From: Nocardioides sp.
Lineage (GTDB): Bacteria > Actinomycetota > Actinomycetes > Propionibacteriales > Nocardioidaceae
DNA: 64,000 nt
Assembly (NCBI GenBank): GCA_037045645.1
Contig: JBAOIH010000001.1
Coordinates: forward strand, 682,001 to 746,000
Reading direction: 5' to 3'
The position numbers were made by a program, and so were the translations under genes. Position 1 is the stretch's first letter. Each line of letters starts with the position of its first letter. The notes under the pieces are model-generated. The model saw nothing but the letters and a program-made list of their open reading frames with translations. It did not search any database and was not told the origin of the DNA. This document shows, piece after piece, positions 35,193-42,878 of this stretch.

Positions 35193-35867
35193 TCAGTCCG
35201 CTTCGGGTGACCATTCCTTCTTGGCCAAGAGCAGGCCGTCTCCGACCGGCAACAACACCGGCGTCAGGCGCTCGTCCTCGGCGATAGCGCGGCCCAGGTC
35301 GCGGATAGCGACGGTCTGCTCGTCGCGTACGACCGGGTCCGCCACGCGGTCGTGCCACAGCGCGTTGTCGAAGGCCACCACGCCACCGGGGCGCAGCAGC
35401 CGCAGTGCCGCGTCGAGATAGGCGGCGTACTCGCGCTTGTCGCCGTCGCAGAACACCAGGTCGTAGTGACCGTCGGTCAGCCGGGGGAGCACCTCCAAGG
35501 CGGCTCCGGAGATGGTGCGTGCTCGCTGGTGCGCGATGCCCGCCTCCGTGAACGTCTCTCGTGCCAGCCGCTGATGCTCGGCCTCGATGTCGACGGTGGT
35601 CAGCACGCCGTCGGCACGCATGCCGCGCAGCAGCCACAGCCCCGAGACGCCGGTGCCGGTGCCGACTTCCACCACGGCGCGGGCGTCGAGGACGGAGGCA
35701 AGGAAGCGCAGTGAGGCACCCACGCCGCTGCCGATGGGCGAGACGCCGACCTCTTCGGCGCGAGCACGCGCGTTGGCCAGGATCTCGTCCTCGGCGACGA
35801 ATGACTCGGCGTAGGCGAGACTGGCGGGCTTGAGCGTGGTGGTGATGACGGCCTCCTGCGTCGGCAA
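35193..35867 (-). CDS. class I O-methyltransferase (Rv1220c-like)
   Basis: 224 residues. The SAM-binding motif is in VVEVGTGTGVSGLWLLRG, followed by VLTTVDIEAEHQRLAR, the metal-binding aspartate in DLVFCDGDKREYAAYL and FDNALWHDRV. It resembles catechol/caffeoyl-CoA O-methyltransferases. It is divergent from sigE as in M. tuberculosis (Rv1220c next to sigE), which suggests a conserved but unproved link. Substrate is unknown. Confidence 0.88.
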   Translation of the reverse strand: MPTQEAVITTTLKPASLAYAESFVAEDEILANARARAEEVGVSPIGSGVGASLRFLASVLDARAVVEVGTGTGVSGLWLLRGMRADGVLTTVDIEAEHQRLARETFTEAGIAHQRARTISGAALEVLPRLTDGHYDLVFCDGDKREYAAYLDAALRLLRPGGVVAFDNALWHDRVADPVVRDEQTVAIRDLGRAIAEDERLTPVLLPVGDGLLLAKKEWSPEAD

Positions 35868-35928
35868 CGGATCATGGCTGATCCGACCCTATCGCTGAGG
35901 AGTCGGCAGCCGGGCAGATCCGCTGTCC

Positions 35929-35956
35929 GGAACAACGCCACTCAGTGGTTCGTTAG
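35929..35956 (+). promoter_or_regulatory. ECF sigma (SigE-type) promoter before sigE
   Basis: GGAACA (35929-35934) and CGTTAG (35951-35956) are separated by 16 nt, matching the -35 GGAAC and -10 CGTT pattern of stress ECF sigma factors. It lies upstream of sigE and predicts autoregulation. Confidence 0.55.
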
Positions 35957-36095
35957 TCACTCACAGGTTCCCCTCAGGCTGATGCCCAGGTTCCTCTCAG
36001 TCGCACTCCCTACGTTTCAGGAGCACACCCTGTTCGACACGTTGATCCGCGCCCGTGGCGCGAGCACCCAGCCCGAGAAGTTTCTGGAGGCCCCG

Positions 36096-36653
36096 ATGGA
36101 CGAGACGGTTCCCACGTGGACCGAGATCGTCGAACGCCATTCCGACCGCGTCTACCGCTTGGCCTACCGGCTCACCGGCAACAAGGCGGACGCGGAGGAT
36201 CTGACCCAGGAGGTGTTCGTACGCGTCTTCCGGCGGCTGGACACCTACTCTCCCGGCACGTTCGAGGGGTGGCTGCACCGGATCACCACCAACCTCTTCC
36301 TCGACGGGGTGCGGCGCAAGAAGCGGATCCGCTTCGACCTGCTTTCGGACGAGCGCACCGAGAGGATCAGCGCGCCCACGCCGGCGCCCGAGACGGCGTA
36401 CGCCAACACGATCTTCGACGCCGACGTCGAGTCGGCCCTGGCCGCGCTGCCGCCCGACTTCCGCGCCGCCGTGGTGCTGTGCGACATCGAGGGGTTGACG
36501 TACGAAGAGATCGCCGACGTCCTCGGCGTGAAGATGGGCACCGTACGCAGCCGCATCCACCGGGGCCGCTCAATGCTGCGTGAGGCGCTGGCCCACCGGG
36601 CGCCGACTGGTGACCGAGTGCGGTACGCCGGACCTGCCGAGGCGACGCTATGA
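36096..36653 (+). CDS. sigE: ECF RNA polymerase sigma factor SigE
   Basis: 185 residues. Region 2 includes HSDRVYRLAYRLTGNKADAE and DLTQEVFVRVFRRLDTYSPG; region 4 includes DIEGLTYEEIADVLGVKMGT and RSRIHRGRSMLREAL. The order sigE-rseA-htrA is the M. tuberculosis envelope-stress cassette. GGAGG lies 5 nt before ATG 36096; a longer in-frame start at 35982 is possible because M. tuberculosis SigE has N-terminal variants. It overlaps rseA by 4 nt. Confidence 0.93.
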   Translation: MDETVPTWTEIVERHSDRVYRLAYRLTGNKADAEDLTQEVFVRVFRRLDTYSPGTFEGWLHRITTNLFLDGVRRKKRIRFDLLSDERTERISAPTPAPETAYANTIFDADVESALAALPPDFRAAVVLCDIEGLTYEEIADVLGVKMGTVRSRIHRGRSMLREALAHRAPTGDRVRYAGPAEATL

Positions 36654-37135
36654 CCGACCACCTCGGCGCCAAGGTGAGCCTGCTGCTCGATGGACAACTC
36701 GGCCCCGACGAGACGGAGGCTGCCTGGGCGCACGTCGCCTCGTGTGACCGGTGCAGCGACGCCGTCGCGCGTGAGGGCTGGGTCAAGACCGCACTCGCGG
36801 GCATGTCCGAGCAGGCGCCGGGTCCCTCGTCCGACTTCCGTGGTCTGCTGGCGAACGCCCCCGTCGACTCGGGCTTTCTCGGGGGTCACATTCCGAGTCG
36901 AGTTGCCGTCCTCGGTGGCGGTGCGGTGGGCATGGTGATGGCCGGGTTCGTGGCCCTGGCAGTCGCGCCCGGTGCAGTCTCCGGTGACCTGCGACCGCCC
37001 GTCGCGCAGGTGCGTGGCGCCTCGGGGAACGTCGGGATCAGCGTGGTCTCCGACGTCTCGGCCAGGACCGGTTCGCTCCGGATCACGCCCCAGCGGGTTT
37101 CCGCAGGCGTGCCCGGGGTGAAAATGGTCCCGTGA
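36650..37135 (+). CDS. rseA: anti-sigma factor RseA
   Basis: 161 residues. The N-terminal anti-sigma domain has the zinc motif HVASCDRC (H-x3-C-x2-C) near residues 25-33. A hydrophobic segment at about 83-110 (VAVLGGGAVGMVMAGFVALA) could be a membrane segment, although the M. tuberculosis protein is considered soluble. It binds and holds SigE until redox or phosphorylation signals release it. It overlaps both neighbours by 4 nt, which keeps sigma and anti-sigma in balance. Confidence 0.88.
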   Translation: MTDHLGAKVSLLLDGQLGPDETEAAWAHVASCDRCSDAVAREGWVKTALAGMSEQAPGPSSDFRGLLANAPVDSGFLGGHIPSRVAVLGGGAVGMVMAGFVALAVAPGAVSGDLRPPVAQVRGASGNVGISVVSDVSARTGSLRITPQRVSAGVPGVKMVP

Positions 37136-38628
37136 CCGATCCACAGCAGCCGTCCGACCCCGCCGACCGCGACTCCTCGTCCGAACCCACGGCGCCGATC
37201 ACCGGCCTGCCGGACGGTGCGCGTTCGGTCGGCGGCAGTTGGACCCCGCCGTCGGGACAGCCCCCGATCCCGCCCAATGCGATCGGCCCGACCGCACCTC
37301 GACCCAAGAGCGTCGCGGCACAAAACCCAGCCCAAAATCCAGCCCAGAGTCCAGCCCAGGGTCCAGTCCAACCTTCCCAGCTTCATCCTCAGCCGGTCCG
37401 GCAGCTTCCCCAGCAGTACGCCGCGCCCTGGGCGCAGCGCCCACAGGCGGATCAGGGAGCGTACGGCCCCGCGGGCCAGCCCAACTGGGGACCGCAGCCG
37501 ACCCTGCCGCTCCACCTCGGCACTGCCTCGCGTCGACGCTCCACCGTCCCCGGTTGGCTGTGGCCGGCCGTCGCGACCCTCGCGCTGTTTGTCGGGCTTG
37601 CCGGAGGTGCCCTCGGCGGCGCGATCCAAGACTCACTCGCCGGATCCGACGAGCCCGGCACCGGCATCGAGAGCACCGGTGCGCAGACCGATGCGCCCCT
37701 GCCTGCCGCGAACGGCTCGGTCGCGGCAGTGGCGGAGAAGTTATTGCCGTCGACGGTCCAGATCGTCGCCGAATACCAAGGCGAGTCGGACGGCGCGACC
37801 GGCTCGGGCTTCGTGCTCGACCGATCGGGCCACATCGTCACCAACAACCACGTCGTGGCCAGCGCAGCCGAGGACGACGGATCCGTCGAGATCGTCGATC
37901 AGGAAGGCAACCATTTCACCGCCGAGATCCTGGGTCGCAGTGCTGTGTACGACCTGGCCGTCCTGCAGGTCGAGGGTGCCAAGCAACTTCCACCGGCTGC
38001 CCTGGGAAGTTCGACCGCGCTCAACATCGGTGACCCGGTGGTGGCGTTCGGCGCCCCGCTCGGCCTGACGTCCACCGTCACCGCCGGCATCATCTCGGCA
38101 CGGGATCGCCCGGTGACGACCGGAGATTCGGCCGATGACGCCTCCTACATCAACGCCGTCCAGACCGACGCGGCGATCAATCCCGGCAATTCCGGAGGGC
38201 CGCTCGTCGATCTTCAAGGGCGCGTGATCGGAGTCAACTCCGCCATCGCGACGACGGGTGGGTATGGCGAAGCCGGCAATATCGGGGTCGGGTTCGCCAT
38301 CCCGATCGAGCAGGTCAAGGTCACCGTCGACCAGATCCTCAAGACCGGGCAGGCGCGCTACCCGGTGATCGGTGCCAAGGTGCAGACGGGCGGCAAGACC
38401 GATGAGGGGGCCGAGATCAGCGAGGTGCTGCCCGACTCGCCCGCGGAAGAAGCTGGTCTCAAGCGGGGCGATGTCGTGACGCGCATCGGCGAGGACCGCG
38501 TCACCGATGGCATCGCCTTGATCGTCAAGATCCGGACTCATCAGCCCGGCGATCGGGTCGACTTCACGGTCGAACGAGACGGCGAGCAACGCCAGGTGTC
38601 CCTGACCCTGGACGGCGAGGTGGGCTGA
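37132..38628 (+). CDS. htrA: membrane-anchored HtrA-like serine protease
   Basis: 498 residues. A long Pro/Gln-rich cytoplasmic part (1-140) contains an imperfect NPAQ repeat (37321-37370). A membrane segment sits at about 141-163, then the trypsin-like domain with catalytic His (GHIVTNNHVVAS), Asp (VYDLAVLQVEG) and Ser (NPGNSGGPLVD). One PDZ domain at the end contains LPDSPAEEAGLKRGDVVTRI. It degrades misfolded envelope proteins under SigE control. GTG overlaps the rseA stop (GTGA). Confidence 0.94.
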   Translation: MTDPQQPSDPADRDSSSEPTAPITGLPDGARSVGGSWTPPSGQPPIPPNAIGPTAPRPKSVAAQNPAQNPAQSPAQGPVQPSQLHPQPVRQLPQQYAAPWAQRPQADQGAYGPAGQPNWGPQPTLPLHLGTASRRRSTVPGWLWPAVATLALFVGLAGGALGGAIQDSLAGSDEPGTGIESTGAQTDAPLPAANGSVAAVAEKLLPSTVQIVAEYQGESDGATGSGFVLDRSGHIVTNNHVVASAAEDDGSVEIVDQEGNHFTAEILGRSAVYDLAVLQVEGAKQLPPAALGSSTALNIGDPVVAFGAPLGLTSTVTAGIISARDRPVTTGDSADDASYINAVQTDAAINPGNSGGPLVDLQGRVIGVNSAIATTGGYGEAGNIGVGFAIPIEQVKVTVDQILKTGQARYPVIGAKVQTGGKTDEGAEISEVLPDSPAEEAGLKRGDVVTRIGEDRVTDGIALIVKIRTHQPGDRVDFTVERDGEQRQVSLTLDGEVG

Positions 38629-38653
38629 GTGGCAACGCTGCAGGGGCGGTCGC

Positions 38654-38893
38654 TCAGGCGTCCTGACGTGAGTCGCTGTCCAGCGGATGCGACTCGACGA
38701 AAGCCGCGGTCTCGTCGTAGAGCTTGGCGATGAACGACTCCAACTGGGTCGACTCGACCCGCCACTGCCCGCGACCTCCGAGTTTGATCGCGGGCAGTTC
38801 TCCGCGGCGTACGAGCGCGTAGACCTGCGCGCTCGAGGTGTTGAGGACCTCGGCAACGTCCGCGAGCGTGAGGAAGCGGGGGGTCGTGGGCAT
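38654..38893 (-). CDS. BldC-like helix-turn-helix protein
   Basis: 79 residues. FLTLADVAEVLNTSSAQVYA LVRRGELPAIKLGGRGQWRV is the excisionase/MerR-type winged helix-turn-helix of BldC-like DNA-binding proteins. Regulon unknown. It converges on htrA with a 25-nt spacer and diverges from the SAF-domain gene. Confidence 0.85.
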   Translation of the reverse strand: MPTTPRFLTLADVAEVLNTSSAQVYALVRRGELPAIKLGGRGQWRVESTQLESFIAKLYDETAAFVESHPLDSDSRQDA

Positions 38894-39044
38894 GACTCCA
38901 CTGTGCCACTTCGCCCCAGTCGTAGACACCCACCAGAGGGTGAGCTGTGCATAACCACCGGGTTGACTGTATTTGCGGCCGCGGTCATCCACAGGCGTAC
39001 GAGAAGCGGGTTTGGTCGGCCTGCTGTACGGACACACTGCGCAG

Positions 39045-39737
39045 GTGGCAGTTCTCGGCGCCCTCTCCCGTTCACGTACGCCCACGCGTACGACGTCCAC
39101 CGCGACCGCACCCACAGCGACCCGCGCCCAGTCCCCGACCTGGCGAGACCCCAGACTCTGGCTGGGGCTGCTGCTGGTCGCCGCCTCCGTGGCGGTCGGC
39201 GCGCGACTGCTCGCGGCGGCCGACGAGTCGGTCTCGGTGTGGTCCGTTGCGCAAGACTCTGGCAGCGGCACCGTGATCGACCCGAGTGCTCTGGAGGCGC
39301 GCCGAGTGCGGTTCGTCGAGGACGCGGATCTGGCTCGCTACTTCCTGACGTCGGCGGAATTGCCTGCCGAGCTCTATCTGACTCGGCCGGTCGGAGCCGG
39401 GGAACTGCTGGCACGCTCGGCGATCGGCTCCAGTGCCGACGAGCCGTCGTTGCAGTTGCCGGTGAAGGTGTCGGTCGAGGCGGTGCCACCGTCGGTCAAG
39501 GTGGGCAGCCGAGTAGACCTCTATGTCAGTGACGCCACGGACACCAAGGCCGACGCGCGCCTGCTGCTGCAGGACGTCGTCGTGGTGGCCGCACCGACAG
39601 CCGGAGACCAGTTCGGCGCCACCACCGATCGTCGACTGGTGCTCGCGGTCCCGGAATCGAACGCAGACGAACTCACCGAGATCATCGCGGCCACGACCTC
39701 GGGCAGCGTGACGGTGGTCAGACGGAACGCTGGATGA
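39045..39737 (+). CDS. SAF-domain (CpaB/RcpC-like) membrane protein
   Basis: 230 residues. A Thr-rich N-terminus and one membrane segment (about 43-62) precede a SAF domain (VIDPSALEARRVRFVEDADL, PVGAGELLARSAIG) and a further strand region (VSVEAVPPSVKVGSRVDLYV). This resembles CpaB/RcpC of Tad pili, although no pilin, secretin or ATPase CpaF is in view. GTG 39045 has CACACT 6 nt upstream. An operon with the CpaE-like gene 10 nt downstream is likely. Confidence 0.8.
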   Translation: MAVLGALSRSRTPTRTTSTATAPTATRAQSPTWRDPRLWLGLLLVAASVAVGARLLAAADESVSVWSVAQDSGSGTVIDPSALEARRVRFVEDADLARYFLTSAELPAELYLTRPVGAGELLARSAIGSSADEPSLQLPVKVSVEAVPPSVKVGSRVDLYVSDATDTKADARLLLQDVVVVAAPTAGDQFGATTDRRLVLAVPESNADELTEIIAATTSGSVTVVRRNAG

Positions 39738-39747
39738 GGGGCGTCGG

Positions 39748-41019
39748 ATGATCTGTGTCCTGGTCGTGGCATCCGGCTCGTCGTGGGAGCCGCGTGCGCT
39801 GGAGGTCATCTCGTCCGACCGCGAGCTGGTGCTGATCAAACGTTGTGTCGACATCGCCGACCTGCTGGCTGCGGCGACAGCGGGCCAGGCTGACGCCGCG
39901 CTGGTGTCGCTCGATCTGCCGGGCTTCGACGCCAGTGCGACCGACCTGCTGCGCCGACACCGCGTGCATTCGGTCGGCATCGTCGGTCCGGGCGGCGGCG
40001 CGCTCGACCAGCATCGCCTGCGCGGTAGTCGGATCGGGGTCTCGGCGGTGTTGGACCAGGCGGAGATCGACTCGCTGCCCTCGCTGCTCGCCGAACTGGC
40101 TCTAGACGCGGACGGCGACGTCGACCCCCCGCCGGTCGCCACACCCGGCACGGCTGGCGACCTGCCCCTGGGCGCAACCGTGGCACCTGGTCGGCCTGGA
40201 CGGGTGATCGTGGTGTGGGGCCCGGCAGGGTCTCCGGGACGTACGACCGTCGCGTGCGGTCTGGCGGCGGTCTTGGCGGAGCGCGGACGGCGTACGACGT
40301 TGGTCGATGCCGATCCCTACGGCGGTTCCGTCGCACCGACCTTGGGCATCCTCGACGAGGTCAGCGGCATCTTGTCGGCCGCCAGGCTGGTGTCGTCGGG
40401 ACTGATCGAGGAGCGACTCAGCACGGCGCAGCGGGCGTTGAGCCCACACCTGACCGTCGTGACCGGGCTGCCCAGGCCCGATCGCTGGATAGAGGTGCGC
40501 ACCGGTGCCGTCGAAACCCTCGCCGAAGAACTTCGTCGTCATGGCGACGTCGTGATCGATACCGGCTTCTCGCTGGAGGAGGACCCGGGCTCCGACTTCG
40601 GCTCCCGACCGGGCCGGAACACGATGAGCCGCGGCGCGATCGAGGTGGCCGACGAAGTGGTCGTCGTGGGAGCGGCAGACCCGGTCGGCCTCGCCCGGCT
40701 CGCCCGTGCGCTCGTAGAACTGCGCGACACCCGAGCCGACGCCCCGGTCCGTGTGGTGGTGAACCGGATGCGCGGGTCGCTGGGGTGGCCCGAACGCGAT
40801 ATCGCGGGCATGGTGGAGGGTTTCGCCCGCGTCGAGTCGATCACCTTCGTGCCCGACGACCAGCCCGGTGCCGACCGCGCGTTGGCCGGTGGGCGACTGC
40901 TCACCGAATCAGGCGAATCCAAACTCCTGGCAGGGCTGCGAGAGTTGGCGGAGCGGATCGTGCCCGACCAGAGCGCAGGTCCTAAGAGGAGAAGAGCAGG
41001 TAGAGCCCTCCGGCCGTGA
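39748..41019 (+). CDS. CpaE-like P-loop ATPase
   Basis: 423 residues. The N-terminal half is receiver-like (about 1-130). The C-terminal MinD/ParA-like part has a deviant Walker A in WGPAGSPGRTTVACGLAAVL, a Walker-type aspartate in TLVDADPYGGS and VIDTGFSLEEDPG. It is usually a Tad-pilus localisation factor. It follows the SAF gene and is the only other Tad-like gene here. The last 38 bases overlap the convergent membrane-protein gene; the Arg-rich end (GPKRRRAGRALRP) may be read-through past an older stop. Confidence 0.8.
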   Translation: MICVLVVASGSSWEPRALEVISSDRELVLIKRCVDIADLLAAATAGQADAALVSLDLPGFDASATDLLRRHRVHSVGIVGPGGGALDQHRLRGSRIGVSAVLDQAEIDSLPSLLAELALDADGDVDPPPVATPGTAGDLPLGATVAPGRPGRVIVVWGPAGSPGRTTVACGLAAVLAERGRRTTLVDADPYGGSVAPTLGILDEVSGILSAARLVSSGLIEERLSTAQRALSPHLTVVTGLPRPDRWIEVRTGAVETLAEELRRHGDVVIDTGFSLEEDPGSDFGSRPGRNTMSRGAIEVADEVVVVGAADPVGLARLARALVELRDTRADAPVRVVVNRMRGSLGWPERDIAGMVEGFARVESITFVPDDQPGADRALAGGRLLTESGESKLLAGLRELAERIVPDQSAGPKRRRAGRALRP

Positions 41020-42310
41020 ACATCAGCATGGCCGCCAGGAGCGACAGTTGGCCGGTCACCTGGTGCTTCCTGGGCAGCAGAGCCACTGCGCGGTCATGGG
41101 CGGCCACCACGCCCAGCACGTGCCCGACGACCACGCCGAGCACCTTGGTCACCGCCACGAACGTCGGGTGGTCCGACAGCCAGTAGTTGACCTGCCAGTC
41201 GGCGGTGCCGAACAGGTTCGTGCCGTTCGACATCGGATCACTCATCTGGATCAGCGTCTGAGTGCCGACCTCGACCAGATAACGCAGATAGTGCGCGAAG
41301 ATGTAGCCGACGATGATCGGCACGATCGAGTGGGCGAACAGCATCGGCAGGTCTCGCCGAGCGACGTTGTCGCCGACGCCGGTCGCCATCGTGCCACCGA
41401 CGATGATCAGTCCGACGAGCACGCACATGGTGATCAGGAGTGCGAATCCCGGCCACGTCGGCGACATTTCGCGTTCTTGCAAGAACAGGATCCAGCGAGG
41501 CGACTCCCGGAAGGAGTCGAAGGCGGTCGAACCGAAGAGGACCGCCACCACCGCGACCAGTCCTGGCGCCGGGGTGATCGTGGAGAGGTTGGCCAGCGGA
41601 TTGCGTACGACCAACGCGCCGTCACGCCGTCCCCAGACTGACAGATGGGAGACCAGCGTCGAATAGACCTCGAAGGGGTCTGCTCGCGCGAACCAGCGTT
41701 GACCGAAGATCGCGCCTCCGACTACGAGCACGGCCGCCCAGACCGCGATCCACAAGCGTACGGCGCTGAGGCTGGTGTTGTCGGGTGAGACCAGTTCCAT
41801 CCACACGAACGCGAAGAGACCGAGCGCTCCTGGCCAATAGCCCAGCCTGGCGGGATAGTCGAGGATGCCTCGGTCTGGGTCTGTCCCGGCCAGCCTGGAC
41901 AGACCCAGGTGCAGGGTGCGCACCGGGCTGATCGCCTTCCAGACCGGTCCGAGGACAAGCGAGGCCGGCACGATGCCTACCCACAACAGGATGTAGAACA
42001 TCCCGAAGATCGGATTGATCAGCAGGTCCTGGCCCCAGACCGCCGCCCAGATCGTGTACGCGAACAGCAGCAGGCCGAACGCGCGCAGCAACGCGACGAA
42101 CCAGGCCGAGTCGACGATTCTTTGCAGCGCGGGCACCGCCCGACCGGACCGGGAGTCCTCGAAGCGTGGCCGACGCCAGGCGAGAGCGAGCACGCCGAAT
42201 GACACGACGAGCGCTGCGACCGCGCCCGCGATGGCCAGCGAGGCCGGAATCGGGAGGTCGCGCGCCCCGCCGACCCCGTGCATGGGCAACACGAGTGCGA
42301 GGTGTGGCAC
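40982..42310 (-). CDS. polytopic membrane protein of unknown function
   Basis: 442 residues with about ten membrane segments. Recognisable stretches include FGMFYILLWVGIVPASLVLG, LGLFAFVWMELVSPDNTSLS and FAHSIVPIIVGYIFAHYLRY. I do not recognise a family. The GTG start follows the lipoprotein stop by one nt, so the two are coupled and may form one complex. The periplasmic cupredoxin-like lipoprotein upstream suggests a metal or redox task, which is inference. Confidence 0.75.
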   Translation of the reverse strand: MPHLALVLPMHGVGGARDLPIPASLAIAGAVAALVVSFGVLALAWRRPRFEDSRSGRAVPALQRIVDSAWFVALLRAFGLLLFAYTIWAAVWGQDLLINPIFGMFYILLWVGIVPASLVLGPVWKAISPVRTLHLGLSRLAGTDPDRGILDYPARLGYWPGALGLFAFVWMELVSPDNTSLSAVRLWIAVWAAVLVVGGAIFGQRWFARADPFEVYSTLVSHLSVWGRRDGALVVRNPLANLSTITPAPGLVAVVAVLFGSTAFDSFRESPRWILFLQEREMSPTWPGFALLITMCVLVGLIIVGGTMATGVGDNVARRDLPMLFAHSIVPIIVGYIFAHYLRYLVEVGTQTLIQMSDPMSNGTNLFGTADWQVNYWLSDHPTFVAVTKVLGVVVGHVLGVVAAHDRAVALLPRKHQVTGQLSLLAAMLMFTAGGLYLLFSS

Positions 42311-42311
42311 G

Positions 42312-42749
42312 TCAGCGAACTTCGAGTGAGACCACGGGCACGCCCAACTCGTGCAGTTCGATCTCCACGATTCCGGGGCGCTCGATCGTCAACTCGAAGG
42401 TCTGCTCGCCCGGTGCCACTTCGAAGCTCTGCTCGGGTGAGGAGTGCACGTGCAACTCGTCGGCCGCGTCGGAGGTCACGTGGAGAGTGAACGGCTCGTC
42501 CACCGGCACCTGGATGCGCTCACCAGCGCCGGGGCTGACCTTGCTGCCCTCGATGGTGATGTCGATGCGTACGCCCTGCGCGGACTCGTTCTCGGTGGCC
42601 GCCGTCTCCTGCGTGGTGGCGTCGTCCGTCGGAGTCGCCGCAGTGGTGGTCTGCGCCGGCTCGGGGCTCTCGTCGCTGCTGCAGCCCGCGCCCAGCACGG
42701 CCACAACGGCGAGGACGGGGGTGAGACGGCGGGCGGTACGGCGGTGCAT
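42312..42749 (-). CDS. cupredoxin-like lipoprotein
   Basis: 145 residues. Lipoprotein signal with lipobox LGAGC (Cys at 23) and a Thr/Ala/Glu linker. The C-terminal domain (about 60-145) has VDEPFTLHVTSDAADELHVH, PGEQTFELTIERPGIVEIEL and HELGVPVVSLEV, the strand order of cupredoxins. Two histidines in ELHVHS and one in HELG are candidate metal ligands, but no Cys or Met ligand set typical of blue copper proteins is present. Coupled to the following membrane-protein gene. Confidence 0.75.
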   Translation of the reverse strand: MHRRTARRLTPVLAVVAVLGAGCSSDESPEPAQTTTAATPTDDATTQETAATENESAQGVRIDITIEGSKVSPGAGERIQVPVDEPFTLHVTSDAADELHVHSSPEQSFEVAPGEQTFELTIERPGIVEIELHELGVPVVSLEVR

Positions 42750-42878
42750 CAAGGGTCCTTCCGGCAGAATCAGCAGAGTCGGCGTACGAAGGCGCCGAGC
42801 GTGATGAAAGACTCTCACGCGGACGAAAAACTTCGACGCCACCCCTGCGGCGGTGGTGCGGAGGGGAGAGGTGGCGCA

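Noticed and set aside
38894..39044. Possible origin or regulatory AT-rich patch with TCATCCACA between the HTH and SAF genes
   Set aside because: Only weak matches to DnaA boxes and no other origin feature; normal divergent promoter region.
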